A stretch of DNA of 64,000 nucleotides from an uncultured Gammaproteobacteria bacterium (lineage in GTDB: Bacteria > Pseudomonadota > Gammaproteobacteria > Steroidobacterales > Foliamicaceae): NCBI GenBank assembly GCA_951828235.1, contig OX639965.1, forward strand, positions 248,001 through 312,000, in the 5' to 3' direction. Positions within the stretch are counted from its first letter, which is position 1; each line of letters begins with the position of its first letter. The notes below the pieces were generated by a model. It was not told where the DNA came from and did no database searches. It was given only the letters and a program-made list of their open reading frames with translations. Made by a program: the position numbers and the translations under genes. Of this stretch, positions 25,108 to 33,922 are shown piece after piece.

Positions 25108-26067
25108 TTATCGTTCCGGTATGGGGACGTGGGCCTTTTTCTGCGGAACCGGCGCAGGTCTTGGGGCCGGCGCAGCCGGTCGTGATGCAGGCGCAGCGGG
25201 CCGTGAAGCCGGCGCAGCCGGTCGTGACGCGCGCGCTACGGGGCGCGAAGCCGGTGCTTGCCGACTCTTTTCGGAAACCCTTGGCCCTCTCGGCGCGAGC
25301 GTCTTGGGGCGGGCCACGCCCGGTGACCTGGACGCGGCCCGATTCGAGCGGGCAACACCCGGCTTGCTGCGCGCAACCGGCTTCGTGTCGGTCACGCTTG
25401 AAGCGGAACGCTTTGCATCCCGCGAACGACTCATACGCCGTGCATCGCGAGCATAACCGCGGGGCGGCGCCGCGAAAGGCCGCTGCCGGTAGGTCGGTCC
25501 GTAGATCACCCGGACCGGGTTCCCGGCCTGCCCCTGTGACGGATATGCCCTGCTGCCGATTTCGTCGTCATACACAAGGGGATCGGGGTATTCGTCCACG
25601 TCGCCAAGCGCAGCGGAGACATCAGCGGAATCGATTCCGGCCGATTGGGCCGCCTCCAGGGCATTGGTCAATTCATCGCGAAGCGCGGCGATGTCGTCGC
25701 GCAGCCTCTTGGCTTCCTCGGCGTTGCGTTCGGCCTCGGAAGCGGCGGCCTCGCCCAATTCCTGCATTTCACGGCGAATTGCCGCGATCTCGTCGCGCAG
25801 GTCGGCAGCGTCTCTGGAAGCTCGCCTGACGTCATCGTTCGTCGCTTCCCGGACGGCCCTCATGTCCTCGCGCAAGGCGGCGATGTCGTCGCGGAGATTC
25901 CGCGCCTCGTCAACGGCGAGTTCGAACTCGGAGACCACCGCCGCGCGCCGGGCTTCTTCTGCGGCGCGGGACTCGGCCTTCTCGGCATCATCCGGACCGG
26001 CGCACCCCGCGGCAACCAACACCAATCCAGCAAGCACAGTCGCCGTGTATCGGTTCAAGGTAATCAT
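25108..26067 (-). CDS. Coiled-coil lipoprotein with Ala/Pro-rich repeat tail
   Basis: 319 aa predicted lipoprotein: the signal ends in the lipobox LVAAGC (Cys at residue 22). Residues 30-140 are a long acidic coiled coil with repeated LRDDIAAL / LRDEIAAI units. A short segment with VYDDEIGSRAYPSQGQAG follows, then a basic region, and then a C-terminal tail of repeated PASRPAA units ending in PVPQKKAHVPIPER. The coiled-coil part recalls Lpp/Pcp-like envelope lipoproteins; the basic, proline-rich tail could span or bind the peptidoglycan. No homologue is recognised. It is divergent from the L-fuconate dehydratase gene. Confidence 0.75.
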   Translation of the reverse strand: MITLNRYTATVLAGLVLVAAGCAGPDDAEKAESRAAEEARRAAVVSEFELAVDEARNLRDDIAALREDMRAVREATNDDVRRASRDAADLRDEIAAIRREMQELGEAAASEAERNAEEAKRLRDDIAALRDELTNALEAAQSAGIDSADVSAALGDVDEYPDPLVYDDEIGSRAYPSQGQAGNPVRVIYGPTYRQRPFAAPPRGYARDARRMSRSRDAKRSASSVTDTKPVARSKPGVARSNRAASRSPGVARPKTLAPRGPRVSEKSRQAPASRPVARASRPAAPASRPAAPASRPAAPAPRPAPVPQKKAHVPIPER

Positions 26068-26180
26068 GAGTCTGAGTATAGCCCCAATAGCGCGCAGCCG
26101 GACTCCGGGCAGATCCGCTCATTGATTCATCGCCGCTACTGGAATAGCTTTGCATGCGGGGACCCGGCAGAGAACTGAAC

Positions 26181-27509
26181 ATGCCCGACAGAATCATCCG
26201 ATTGTCCGCCCGCGACGTGCGTTTCCCCACGTCCGAGCAGCTGGACGGGTCCGATGCGACCAACAAGGACCCGGACTATTCCGCCACGTACGTTGTCATT
26301 GAAACTGAAAAGGGCAATCAGGGCTTCAGCCTGATCTTTACGACCGGCCGGGGCAACGACATCTGCTGCAAGGCCGTGGAAGCCATGAGCCATCTCATTG
26401 TCGGCATGGACTTCGACGAGATCCGGGCAGATATCGGGGCGTTCTACAACCATCTTCGATCCGACAGCCAGATTCGCTGGCTCGGCCCGGAAAAAGGCGT
26501 CGTGCACATGGCCGCCGGCGCGATTGCCAATGCCGTCTGGGACCTGTGGGCCCGCGCCGAGGACAAGCCGGTCTGGCGTCTGCTGGTGGACATGAGCCCC
26601 GAGGAGTTTGTGGACTGCGCCGATCTGCGCTATGTAGAGGATGTGCTGTCCCGCGACGAGGCCCTGGCCATTGTCGAAAGGCAGGCTGCAACCCGTGCCC
26701 GGCGAATACGCAGCCTGGAGGAAAGCGGTTATCCCGCCTACACAACATCGGCCGGCTGGCTGGGCTATGACGATGCCAAGGTCCGCAGGCTATGCCGCGA
26801 GGCCGTGAGCGAGGGATTCCGGCACATCAAGCTGAAGGTCGGCGCCAGCGTCGAGGACGACATCCGGCGCTGCCGGATCGTTCGGGAAACCGTAGGCGAC
26901 GACGTTGTGTTGATGGTGGACGCCAACCAGGCCTGGGAAGTGAATGAAGCCATTGAATGGATGCGGCATCTTGCGCCATTCAGGCCCTGGTTCATCGAGG
27001 AGCCCACCAGCCCGGACGACGTCATGGGCCACAGGAAGATCAAGGAAGGAATCGGTGAGATTCAGGTGGCGACCGGCGAGCATTGCCAAAACCGTATCCT
27101 CTTCAAGCAGTTCATCGCCGACGACGCGATCGACGTGGTACAGGTCGACGCCTGCCGGCTTGCCGGGCTCAACGAAGTCCTCACCGTGTATCTGCTGGCC
27201 GCGAAGTTCGGCAAGCTTGTGTGCCCCCATGCCGGCGGCGTGGGTCTGTGCGAATATGTGCAGCACCTTTCGATGATCGACTACGTGATGATTTCCGGCG
27301 AAATCGGCGATCGGGTGATTGAGTTCGTGGACCATCTCCACGAGCACTTCGACGACCCCTGCGTGGTGCGCGACGGCGCTTACCTGGCGCCTGACGCGCC
27401 GGGCTTCAGCGTACGAATGCGCGAGCAGTCCGTTGCCGATTACGAGTATCCCGGCGGCGCCCAATGGCGGGCTCGGATTTCCAAAACCGAGGGGCCGGGA
27501 GGAGGATGA
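26181..27509 (+). CDS. L-fuconate dehydratase (enolase superfamily)
   Basis: 442 aa enolase-superfamily enzyme expected to convert L-fuconate to 2-keto-3-deoxy-L-fuconate in the cytoplasm. The family residues can be placed: the catalytic KxK pair (K217, K219) in HIKLKVGA; Mg2+ ligands D247 (VDANQAW), E273 or E274 (IEEPTSPDD) and E300 (GEHCQNR); and the general-acid/base His350 in PHAGGVGL. The N-terminal RDVRFPTSEQLDGSDATNKD and PDYSATYVVIET closely follow known L-fuconate dehydratases. ATG 26181 is preferred to ATG 26154 by that comparison. Its stop overlaps the lactonase start (ATGA), so the pair is translationally coupled. L-rhamnonate or another sugar acid is possible but less likely. Confidence 0.9.
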   Translation: MPDRIIRLSARDVRFPTSEQLDGSDATNKDPDYSATYVVIETEKGNQGFSLIFTTGRGNDICCKAVEAMSHLIVGMDFDEIRADIGAFYNHLRSDSQIRWLGPEKGVVHMAAGAIANAVWDLWARAEDKPVWRLLVDMSPEEFVDCADLRYVEDVLSRDEALAIVERQAATRARRIRSLEESGYPAYTTSAGWLGYDDAKVRRLCREAVSEGFRHIKLKVGASVEDDIRRCRIVRETVGDDVVLMVDANQAWEVNEAIEWMRHLAPFRPWFIEEPTSPDDVMGHRKIKEGIGEIQVATGEHCQNRILFKQFIADDAIDVVQVDACRLAGLNEVLTVYLLAAKFGKLVCPHAGGVGLCEYVQHLSMIDYVMISGEIGDRVIEFVDHLHEHFDDPCVVRDGAYLAPDAPGFSVRMREQSVADYEYPGGAQWRARISKTEGPGGG

Positions 27510-28357
27510 GCACCATGGTGCCGCGCATCGACGCCCACCAGCATTACTGGACCATCCAGCGGGACGACTATGGCTGGCTGAAGCCAGCACTGAAGCCCTT
27601 GTATCGGGACTATCAGCCCGCGGACCTGGCGCCGCTCCTGGCAGACGGGGCAATCGTGATGACCGTGCTGGTGCAGGCCGCGCCTACCGTCGCGGAAACC
27701 CGGTATATCCTGGAACTTGCGGACCGGAACGACTCGGTTGCGGGCGTCGTGGGCTGGATCGACATGAGCTCCGGAAGCGCCGCCCACGACCTGGCGGCAC
27801 TCGCCGAAAACCCCAGACTCGTCGGCATCCGGCCCATGATCCATAACATCGAGGATCCGGCCTGGATCGTCCGGCCGGAACTCGCTGAAGCAACCGAGGC
27901 CGTCATCGAGCGCGGATTGTGTTTCGACGCCCTGGTGCGACCGGTGCACCTGCCCTACCTGCTTGAGTTCCTGCAACGCCATCCGGACCTCAAGACCGTG
28001 ATCGATCACGGCGCCAAGCCCGACATCGCCGATAGCCGGTGGCAGCCCTGGGCGGACTCGATGTCCGAAATCGCCGAAAAAACGCGTGCGTACTGCAAAT
28101 TGTCCGGCCTTCTGACCGAGGCGGCCCCGACGCAGGGCTATGACGAGCTTGAGCCCTACATGGCGCACCTGCTTTCCGTCTTCGGGCCGAAACGCTTGAT
28201 GTGGGGCAGCGACTGGCCGGTCCTCAACCTGGCCGGCAACTATCGCGACTGGCTGTCCATGGCGGAACGCTTCCTGCTGCGCCTGGGACAGCAGGAGCAA
28301 GCGCAGGTGCTTGGCGGCAATGCGGCCCGCTTCTACGGGCTCGCGGCGCCCGGTTAG
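27506..28357 (+). CDS. Amidohydrolase-family sugar lactonase (L-fuconolactonase-like)
   Basis: 283 aa amidohydrolase-2 family protein. Metal-binding HxH lies in IDAHQHYW near the start, with DHGAKPDIAD in the middle and the metal Asp in WGSDWPVLNL near the end. This arrangement matches L-fucono/L-rhamnono-1,5-lactonases and 2-pyrone-4,6-dicarboxylate hydrolase-like enzymes. Overlap with the upstream L-fuconate dehydratase (ATGA) makes hydrolysis of L-fuconolactone, one step earlier in the same pathway, the best guess. A fucose dehydrogenase and an aldolase or keto-deoxy-fuconate dehydrogenase would still be needed and are not adjacent. Confidence 0.88.
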   Translation: MSTMVPRIDAHQHYWTIQRDDYGWLKPALKPLYRDYQPADLAPLLADGAIVMTVLVQAAPTVAETRYILELADRNDSVAGVVGWIDMSSGSAAHDLAALAENPRLVGIRPMIHNIEDPAWIVRPELAEATEAVIERGLCFDALVRPVHLPYLLEFLQRHPDLKTVIDHGAKPDIADSRWQPWADSMSEIAEKTRAYCKLSGLLTEAAPTQGYDELEPYMAHLLSVFGPKRLMWGSDWPVLNLAGNYRDWLSMAERFLLRLGQQEQAQVLGGNAARFYGLAAPG

Positions 28358-28388
28358 GACGCCGGACCAGACGGGCACCGATCGACTC

Positions 28389-29033
28389 ATGGGAAACACG
28401 ACAGCCGGCAAGGGAGCTTTGGTCGCGTTTTGCGGGATCGACGGCTGCGGCAAGACCACGCAGCTCAGGCTGGCGGAAGCGTGGCTGGCCGAGCGGGGCC
28501 AGACGGTGGTTTGCACGCGTCAGCCCACCGATTTCTACCGAAGTCACCCCACGGTTCGCCGCTACTTCCGAACCAATGTCGCGGAAGGCGGGATGCTGAA
28601 CCTGGTGCGCTTGTCGGCGTCGGACCGGCGGCGCCACATCCTGGAAGTGATCGAACCGGCGCTGGCGGCCGGCAGCGTCGTGCTTTGCGACCGCTATTAC
28701 TATTCGGCGGAGGCCTTTTTCTTCGCCCGCGGCATCGACCCCGAGGTGGTGCGGGAACACAACAGGGGCGTGCCCAAGCCGCTGCTGACCGTGTATCTCG
28801 ACGTGCCCACCCGCGTTTGCCGTGAACGCATCCTGCGGCGCGACGGAAAATGGAGCAGCGTCGAAGAGCAGGAGGCCGGTTTCCTGGACAAGGTGCGCGC
28901 GGGTTTCGAAGGCGCCGACGACGAGACCTTCCTGAAACTCGACGGCCGTCAAAGGATCGCTGCCCTGCACCGCCAGATCACGAATCACCTGCGGGCGGGT
29001 ATAAGCGACACCTGCTCGGACCCGAATCCCTAA
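28389..29033 (+). CDS. Thymidylate-kinase-like P-loop kinase
   Basis: 214 aa nucleotide kinase with P-loop GIDGCGKTT at the N-terminus and the DRYYYSAEAFFF segment that corresponds to the DRYxxSxxAY motif of thymidylate kinases. The strand TRQPTD replaces the usual REPGGT, so the substrate may not be dTMP. It starts at ATG 28389, 31 bp after the lactonase, and is not in the usual tmk-holB setting, so it may be a second, specialised kinase rather than the housekeeping enzyme. It ends convergently 28 bp before a PIN toxin gene. Confidence 0.78.
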   Translation: MGNTTAGKGALVAFCGIDGCGKTTQLRLAEAWLAERGQTVVCTRQPTDFYRSHPTVRRYFRTNVAEGGMLNLVRLSASDRRRHILEVIEPALAAGSVVLCDRYYYSAEAFFFARGIDPEVVREHNRGVPKPLLTVYLDVPTRVCRERILRRDGKWSSVEEQEAGFLDKVRAGFEGADDETFLKLDGRQRIAALHRQITNHLRAGISDTCSDPNP

Positions 29034-29061
29034 CGAAGAAATACCAGGACTTTCGCTCTTG

Positions 29062-29478
29062 TCAGCGTTCGAGCCAGGGGTTGAGAATCGCGACGCCCGC
29101 GGGCGCAAAATCGGGCTCGTTGCGCGTGACGACGGTTAAGCGATGGTACAGCGCGGTCGCGGCAATCAGCCCATCTATCGCGGGAAGCGGATTCTTCAGG
29201 CGGGCCGTCAGCCTGCCCCATTCATCCGCAACCTGGCCGTCGATCGGCAGAACACGTTGTTCGAACCACGCGGGCAGCTCATTCTCCAGCCACGTCGTAA
29301 TTCGCGATCGCCGGCGGCTGCTTGCAAGACGCTCGACCCCGCGCCGGATTTCACCGAGGGTAAGAACGCTCAAATAAAGCGATTTCGCGGGCGTGGCGTC
29401 AAACCACCCGGACACCAGCGGCGAAGGGTTGTTCCTGGTCAGTTCCGATAGCGCACAGGTATCGATCAGAAAGCTCAC
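29062..29478 (-). CDS. PIN-domain ribonuclease toxin (FitB/VapC-like)
   Basis: 138 aa PIN-domain toxin, a likely Mg2+-dependent ribonuclease. The acidic site begins with FLIDTCALSEL; LTLGEIRRGVERL and the PAIDGLIAATALYHRLTVVTRNEPDF segment give the remaining acidic residues and the typical ending NPW. Length is normal for the FitB group. It overlaps the antitoxin stop by 4 bp. It is a separate module from the one at 21548-22281 and pairs with a different (Phd/YefM-like) antitoxin family. Confidence 0.92.
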   Translation of the reverse strand: MSFLIDTCALSELTRNNPSPLVSGWFDATPAKSLYLSVLTLGEIRRGVERLASSRRRSRITTWLENELPAWFEQRVLPIDGQVADEWGRLTARLKNPLPAIDGLIAATALYHRLTVVTRNEPDFAPAGVAILNPWLER

Positions 29479-29729
29479 AGTCGCGTATTGCGCGGCAGTG
29501 AGCGGTCGCGCTCCAGGTCCAACTCCACGCCGGCAAGCGGAGAATCGCCCAGGAACTCGGTAAGCGCAGGCTTTCCGCGCTTGCCGTTCAGCCGATCGTA
29601 CTCATGCGCCGACAGCACGACGGCCGCCCGGCGGCCGTGCACCGTAATCGTTTGCGGCCCGGAATCAGCGCTACGTACCAGTTCACTGAACCGTGCCTTT
29701 GCTTCCTGAACCTGCCACGTTTTTGACAT
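29475..29729 (-). CDS. Phd/YefM-type antitoxin
   Basis: 84 aa antitoxin. The N-terminal TWQVQEAKARFSELVRSA followed by GPQTITVHGRRAAVVLSAHEY is the standard Phd/YefM fold that binds DNA; the charged C-terminal part should neutralise the downstream PIN toxin. ATG 29729 is chosen over a frame extension to 29783 because the family begins here and the promoter/operator region lies just upstream. Repression of its own promoter is likely through the direct TGACCA repeats at 29744-29758. Confidence 0.9.
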   Translation of the reverse strand: MSKTWQVQEAKARFSELVRSADSGPQTITVHGRRAAVVLSAHEYDRLNGKRGKPALTEFLGDSPLAGVELDLERDRSLPRNTRL

Positions 29730-29743
29730 GTCGCCACTAAATC

Positions 29744-29788
29744 TGACCAGAATGACCAAATTATGTGAAACTGCGCTCCGCATTGCAA
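29744..29788 (-). promoter_or_regulatory. Promoter and direct-repeat operator of the Phd/PIN module
   Basis: On the minus strand, TTGCAA (29783-29788) and CATAAT (29760-29765) are spaced by 17 bp, a good sigma-70 match. Just downstream of the -10, TGGTCA occurs twice, 9 bp apart (TGACCA on the plus strand at 29744-29749 and 29753-29758), where a bound antitoxin would block transcription. Confidence 0.55.
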
Positions 29789-29865
29789 GCAGAAAACACG
29801 CGGTTCCCGTTGACTCTCGCGAGAAGCCGGCCTAAGCCGCGGACAAGCGTACTTTGAGAAAGCGG

Positions 29866-30678
29866 CTACACCGGCGGCAAGTGGGAATTGATAAAGCGGG
29901 TGACGGCGGCGTTGAACTCCGCCGGGAACTCCATGAACATCATGTGCGCGCCCAGCACGCACAATTCAACGCGCGGTGCGTTGGCTTCGATCCAGCGCCG
30001 GGCGGCCTGCCCATGTTCTTCCTTGACGATATGCAGCACCGGCAAGCGCCGAGCCACCTCCCTGGCGGTCTCCGTGTAGTCGCTGCGATTGACTTCCCGC
30101 AGCAACAGCGAAGCCGCGGGTTGCGGCGTGCTCATCGAGCTGGCAACGAATTCCTCGACGAACGCCGCGTCGACAGGCGGGTCAAGAAACATGGTGGGCG
30201 CGGCCATTCTCGAGAACTCCTCCCGTTGCGGCGACGCCATGAAATCTGCGAACTGCGCGAGTTGCTCCGGGGAGTTGATTGCCCAGTCGTCGGGCCTATC
30301 CCATGCCGCCTTGGGGGGCTGGTCGATATTGACGAACGCCCGAACATTACCGTATCCGAACTGCTCGAAATAGGAATAGGCGGCACAGGCGCCGGCCGAC
30401 CAGCCCAGCAGGACCACGTCCTTGAGTTCCAGTGCATCCATCAACGCCGCCAGGTCCGCCCCGTGCTGCCTGTAGTCGTGTCCGGATTCGGTCCGGGATG
30501 ACTTGCCATGGCTTCGCGGGTCGTAGGCGATCGCCCGGAAGTCCCCCGACAGCGGCCCCAGGTTCTCCCGGAAACACCCCGTATCCATGGTCCAGCCCGG
30601 AATGAACACCAGCGGCCGCCCCTGCCCTATGGTGACGTAGTGAATCTTCAGCCCGTCGGAGACTTCTACAAAGCCGTG
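29866..30678 (-). CDS. Alpha/beta hydrolase
   Basis: 270 aa alpha/beta-fold hydrolase. The oxyanion-hole strand LVFIPGWTMDTGCF, the nucleophile elbow GWSAGA (Ser) and the catalytic His in LGAHMMFMEFP are visible. The acidic residue is less certain. The form suits a small-ester or lactone hydrolase or a cofactor-free perhydrolase. The ATG at 30678 (MHGFVEVSDGLKIHY) is preferred to an upstream start that adds eleven residues. It is divergent from the DUF3604 gene, with 80 bp between. Confidence 0.87.
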   Translation of the reverse strand, partial: HGFVEVSDGLKIHYVTIGQGRPLVFIPGWTMDTGCFRENLGPLSGDFRAIAYDPRSHGKSSRTESGHDYRQHGADLAALMDALELKDVVLLGWSAGACAAYSYFEQFGYGNVRAFVNIDQPPKAAWDRPDDWAINSPEQLAQFADFMASPQREEFSRMAAPTMFLDPPVDAAFVEEFVASSMSTPQPAASLLLREVNRSDYTETAREVARRLPVLHIVKEEHGQAARRWIEANAPRVELCVLGAHMMFMEFPAEFNAAVTRFINSHLPPV

Positions 30679-30758
30679 CATGTCCCTTCGGCGCTGGATG
30701 ACATGTGCCACACTATATCCAGCCGACCGGTCTCATCCAAGCCTCGGGAGGAGGATTC

Positions 30759-32762
30759 ATGCCGCACAAGCCGACTGGCTTATCGATTCTTGCGTTCCTC
30801 CTATGCGGGTTGGCGCAGCAGGCAATGTCTGCCGAAACCCTGCGGACCCGGCAAGCGCAGCCCGGCGCAAGCCTGGTGACATACACCGAGGACAGGCAGG
30901 TCTGCATCGACCGCAACGCCAACCGCAACGCGTATTTCGGCGACCTGCACATCCATACGGCCTACTCGTATGACGCCCGTCCGCTGGGCACGAGAACTAC
31001 TCCGGCCGACGCGTATCGTTTCGCCAAAGGAGAGGCCATTCCGATCCCGCCCTATGCCGAGGACGGCAGCGTGCTCATGACTCAGCAACTTGAGCGTCCG
31101 CTGGATTTCGCGGCGGTCACCGATCACTCCGAGTTCTTCGGCGAGATGAAGCTTTGTTTTGATGAAGACAGCGAGGTGTACGACGTCAACTCCTGCAGGT
31201 TCCTGCGCGGCGAAAGCGGAGAAGGGTTGTCGCCTTTCATTCGCATTGTCATCAGCGAAAACCCCGAGCGCGTGACGGAAATTTGCGGCGAAGACGGCTC
31301 GGACTGTCTTGAGGCCTCTCGTTCCCTGTGGCAGAGCACCCGGGACATGGCCGAAGAGTCTTACGACCGGACCTCGGCCTGCCGCTTCACCACCTTCGTG
31401 GGTTACGAACACACGGGCACGCCGAAGAGCAACAACTACCACCGCAACGTCGTTTTCCGGAATGACCGGGTGCCCGAGTACGCGATCTCCTACATCGAAT
31501 CGCCCACGGACGTCGAATTGTGGGACCAGTTGACCGCGCAGTGCCTTGAGGGCGTCGAGGGATGCGATGTGCTGGCGATCCCGCATAACTCGAACTTAAG
31601 TTCGGGCGCCATGTTTCCGTCCTATATTTCCCGGTTCGAGTCCAGCGACACGGCACGTGAGACAGCCGAACTGCGCAACGCCATGGAACCGGTCATGGAG
31701 GTGTTCCAGCACAAGGGCAACTCCGAGTGCTTCAACGGATTGCCGAATATCCTCGGCGCCGAGGACGAACTGTGCGAGCAGGAGCAGGTGCGCAGCGTCG
31801 GCAGGCAGGCGTTCTCATTCACCGGCGCACCGACCGTTGTCCGGTTTTGTGAAGAAGGGGAAATCGGCACCCGCGGCTTTGTACGCACCGGGTGTATTTC
31901 GAAGAATGACTTCTTCCGCAGCATTCTGCTGACCGGCTTGCAGGACCAGGCCGTGATCGGCGTCAATTCCTACAAGATGGGCGTGATCGCCTCCACCGAC
32001 GGGCACATTTCCACTACCGGCGACACGCATGAGCATGGCTGGCCAGGGCACCTGGCGCCGGAGACCGACTTCGAGACCCGGCTGTCCGACCGCGGGAGCT
32101 CGCCCTTCGGGCTGAGTGCCAATCCGGGTGGTCTGGCCGGCGTGTGGGCCGTTGAGAACTCGCGCGATGCCATTTTCGAGTCGTTGCGACGCAAGGAGGT
32201 GTTCGGCACTACCGGAACGCGCATCCAACCCCGGCTGTTCGCAGGCTGGGATTTCGCGGATAACGCCTGTGAATTGACCGACAGCGCGGCGCACGGCTAT
32301 GCCCGGGGCATCCCCATGGGCGGCGACCTGAGCGACGGGCCTTCCGGCGCCGCGCCGCAACTCTTCGTGAGCGCGCTGCAGGACCCCGATGCGGCGCAGC
32401 TGCAGAAGCTTCAGGTGATCAAGGGCTGGATCGACGCCGGCGGTAAGGCCCACTACAAGGTCTTCGATGTGGCGGGGCAGCAAAACAGCGCGGGCGAAGT
32501 GGACCTGCAGACCGGGACGTGGAGCGGCACGGGGGCGGCGGACCTTTGCGCTGTGTTCAAGGACCCGGAGTTCGATCCGGCCGTGGCCTCGTACTACTAC
32601 CTTCGCGCGGTGGAGGTACCCACCCTGCGCTGGAGCTGGGCGCAGTGCATCGCCTTGCCGGCGGAAGAGCGTCCGGACGCCTGCGATAACGATGCGCCCA
32701 AGACCATCCAGGAAATGGCCTGGACCTCGCCGATCTGGTACCTTCCGCCGGGCGGAGGCTAG
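30759..32762 (+). CDS. Secreted DUF3604 protein (PHP-like metal-dependent fold)
   Basis: 667 aa exported protein of the DUF3604 family. A signal peptide ends near AMSAET (about residue 23). The conserved start YFGDLHIHTAYSYD and AVTDHSEFFGEM are metal-binding motifs of PHP-like phosphoesterase folds, and the C-terminal half holds STDGHISTTGD and GVWAVENSRDAIFESLRRKEVFGTTGTR, both typical of the family. A good site, GGGAGGAGGA, precedes ATG 30759. Cysteines are frequent, fitting periplasmic disulphides. The family has no assigned reaction that I know; it is common in marine bacteria with many TonB receptors. The PepSY gene follows after 17 bp. Confidence 0.88.
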   Translation: MPHKPTGLSILAFLLCGLAQQAMSAETLRTRQAQPGASLVTYTEDRQVCIDRNANRNAYFGDLHIHTAYSYDARPLGTRTTPADAYRFAKGEAIPIPPYAEDGSVLMTQQLERPLDFAAVTDHSEFFGEMKLCFDEDSEVYDVNSCRFLRGESGEGLSPFIRIVISENPERVTEICGEDGSDCLEASRSLWQSTRDMAEESYDRTSACRFTTFVGYEHTGTPKSNNYHRNVVFRNDRVPEYAISYIESPTDVELWDQLTAQCLEGVEGCDVLAIPHNSNLSSGAMFPSYISRFESSDTARETAELRNAMEPVMEVFQHKGNSECFNGLPNILGAEDELCEQEQVRSVGRQAFSFTGAPTVVRFCEEGEIGTRGFVRTGCISKNDFFRSILLTGLQDQAVIGVNSYKMGVIASTDGHISTTGDTHEHGWPGHLAPETDFETRLSDRGSSPFGLSANPGGLAGVWAVENSRDAIFESLRRKEVFGTTGTRIQPRLFAGWDFADNACELTDSAAHGYARGIPMGGDLSDGPSGAAPQLFVSALQDPDAAQLQKLQVIKGWIDAGGKAHYKVFDVAGQQNSAGEVDLQTGTWSGTGAADLCAVFKDPEFDPAVASYYYLRAVEVPTLRWSWAQCIALPAEERPDACDNDAPKTIQEMAWTSPIWYLPPGGG

Positions 32763-32779
32763 CCGGGAGATTGCGACGC

Positions 32780-33922
32780 ATGAAGGCGCGTACGAAAAAG
32801 ACCCTTCTCGTGTTCCATCGATGGACGGGGATTTCGGCCGGGCTCATCATTGTTCTTGTCGGTGTTACCGGTTCCATACTCGTTTTCGAGGATGAACTTG
32901 ATGTCGCGCTGAATCCGGACCTGTATAGCGCCGAGATTAAGGGAGATCGCCTACCGCTGGATGAGATCGTTTCACAAACTGTCCAGGCCCATCCGGGTTG
33001 GCAGCCTGCCTTTGTCTCGCGCATGGACGATGCACCAGGCAGAACGCTCACGGTCACGCTCCGGGATGCCGACGGCAACGAACGACAGGTGTTCGTCGAT
33101 CCGTTCACCGCCGAAATCGTGGGCGAACGCTCCAGCCTGTCGTCCATGGCGCTGATCCGCAGGTTGCATGGCGATTTGACGCTTGGCGCGGTCGGCGAGA
33201 ACGCACTCGGCCTCTTGTCGATCCTGCTGATGGTCATGTTCACCGTTGGGCTGGCATTGTGGTGGCCCAGAAAAGCGCGCGTTCCGGAAGCTCTTTCCGT
33301 GAGGTGGGATGGCGGATCGAATCGCGTCATACGCGATCTGCACAATACCGGCGGCGTTTACATGTTCGTCTTCCTGTTTCTCTCCGCCGTGACGGTTCCA
33401 CCTATTGTCTGGAAGCTGACCGCGCCCCAGGTGGGACCGCCGGCATCCACCGCTGCGCCTCAGGTGGGAACGCCGGCAGCCGCCGCTGCGCCCCGGTCGG
33501 CGCCAGCGAATGCCGGGCCCCCCATGCCGGCACAAGCGGGTGGTCCGCCGCCGAGCATCCCCTGGCAGGTCGCCGCTGACGCCGCGCTGGAGGCCGTGCC
33601 GGATTCCTGGCTGGGTTTTATTCTTCGGCCGGCAGGACCTCAGCCCTTTTACCTGATACGGGTTTTCCCTCCGGGTGAAAACGCGGTCGCAGCGCAATCG
33701 ACGGTTTTCGTCAACCGGTATACGGGTGGAATCATCCGCATATCCGCACCTGCCGCACCGACATGGATGTCATTGCTTTCCGCCGACTTTGCCGCAAGCC
33801 TGCACAGCGGCGCCGTAGCCGGTTTACCCGGCCGTCTGGTCATGTTCGTCGCGGGCCTGTTCTTCCCGGCGTTGTTCGCGACCGGTTTTCTGTTGTGGTG
33901 GCGCAGGCGAAAGGGGCGATGA
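32780..33922 (+). CDS. PepSY-associated membrane protein
   Basis: 380 aa inner-membrane protein of the PepSY-TM family, often linked to iron or haem uptake. The first helix HRWTGISAGLIIVLVGVTGSILVF and the FEDELD motif are typical. A periplasmic PepSY-like segment (VFVDPFTAEIVGE) follows, then two more helices (LSILLMVMFTVGLALWWP, FVFLFLSAVTVPPIVW). An Ala/Pro/Gly-rich linker with near-repeats of APQVGxPA comes next, then a last region ending in a helix and a basic tail (LLWWRRRKGR). ATG 32780 is favoured over TTG 32771 because GGGAGA is correctly spaced. Its last 99 bp overlap the convergent serine hydrolase gene. Confidence 0.85.
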   Translation: MKARTKKTLLVFHRWTGISAGLIIVLVGVTGSILVFEDELDVALNPDLYSAEIKGDRLPLDEIVSQTVQAHPGWQPAFVSRMDDAPGRTLTVTLRDADGNERQVFVDPFTAEIVGERSSLSSMALIRRLHGDLTLGAVGENALGLLSILLMVMFTVGLALWWPRKARVPEALSVRWDGGSNRVIRDLHNTGGVYMFVFLFLSAVTVPPIVWKLTAPQVGPPASTAAPQVGTPAAAAAPRSAPANAGPPMPAQAGGPPPSIPWQVAADAALEAVPDSWLGFILRPAGPQPFYLIRVFPPGENAVAAQSTVFVNRYTGGIIRISAPAAPTWMSLLSADFAASLHSGAVAGLPGRLVMFVAGLFFPALFATGFLLWWRRRKGR

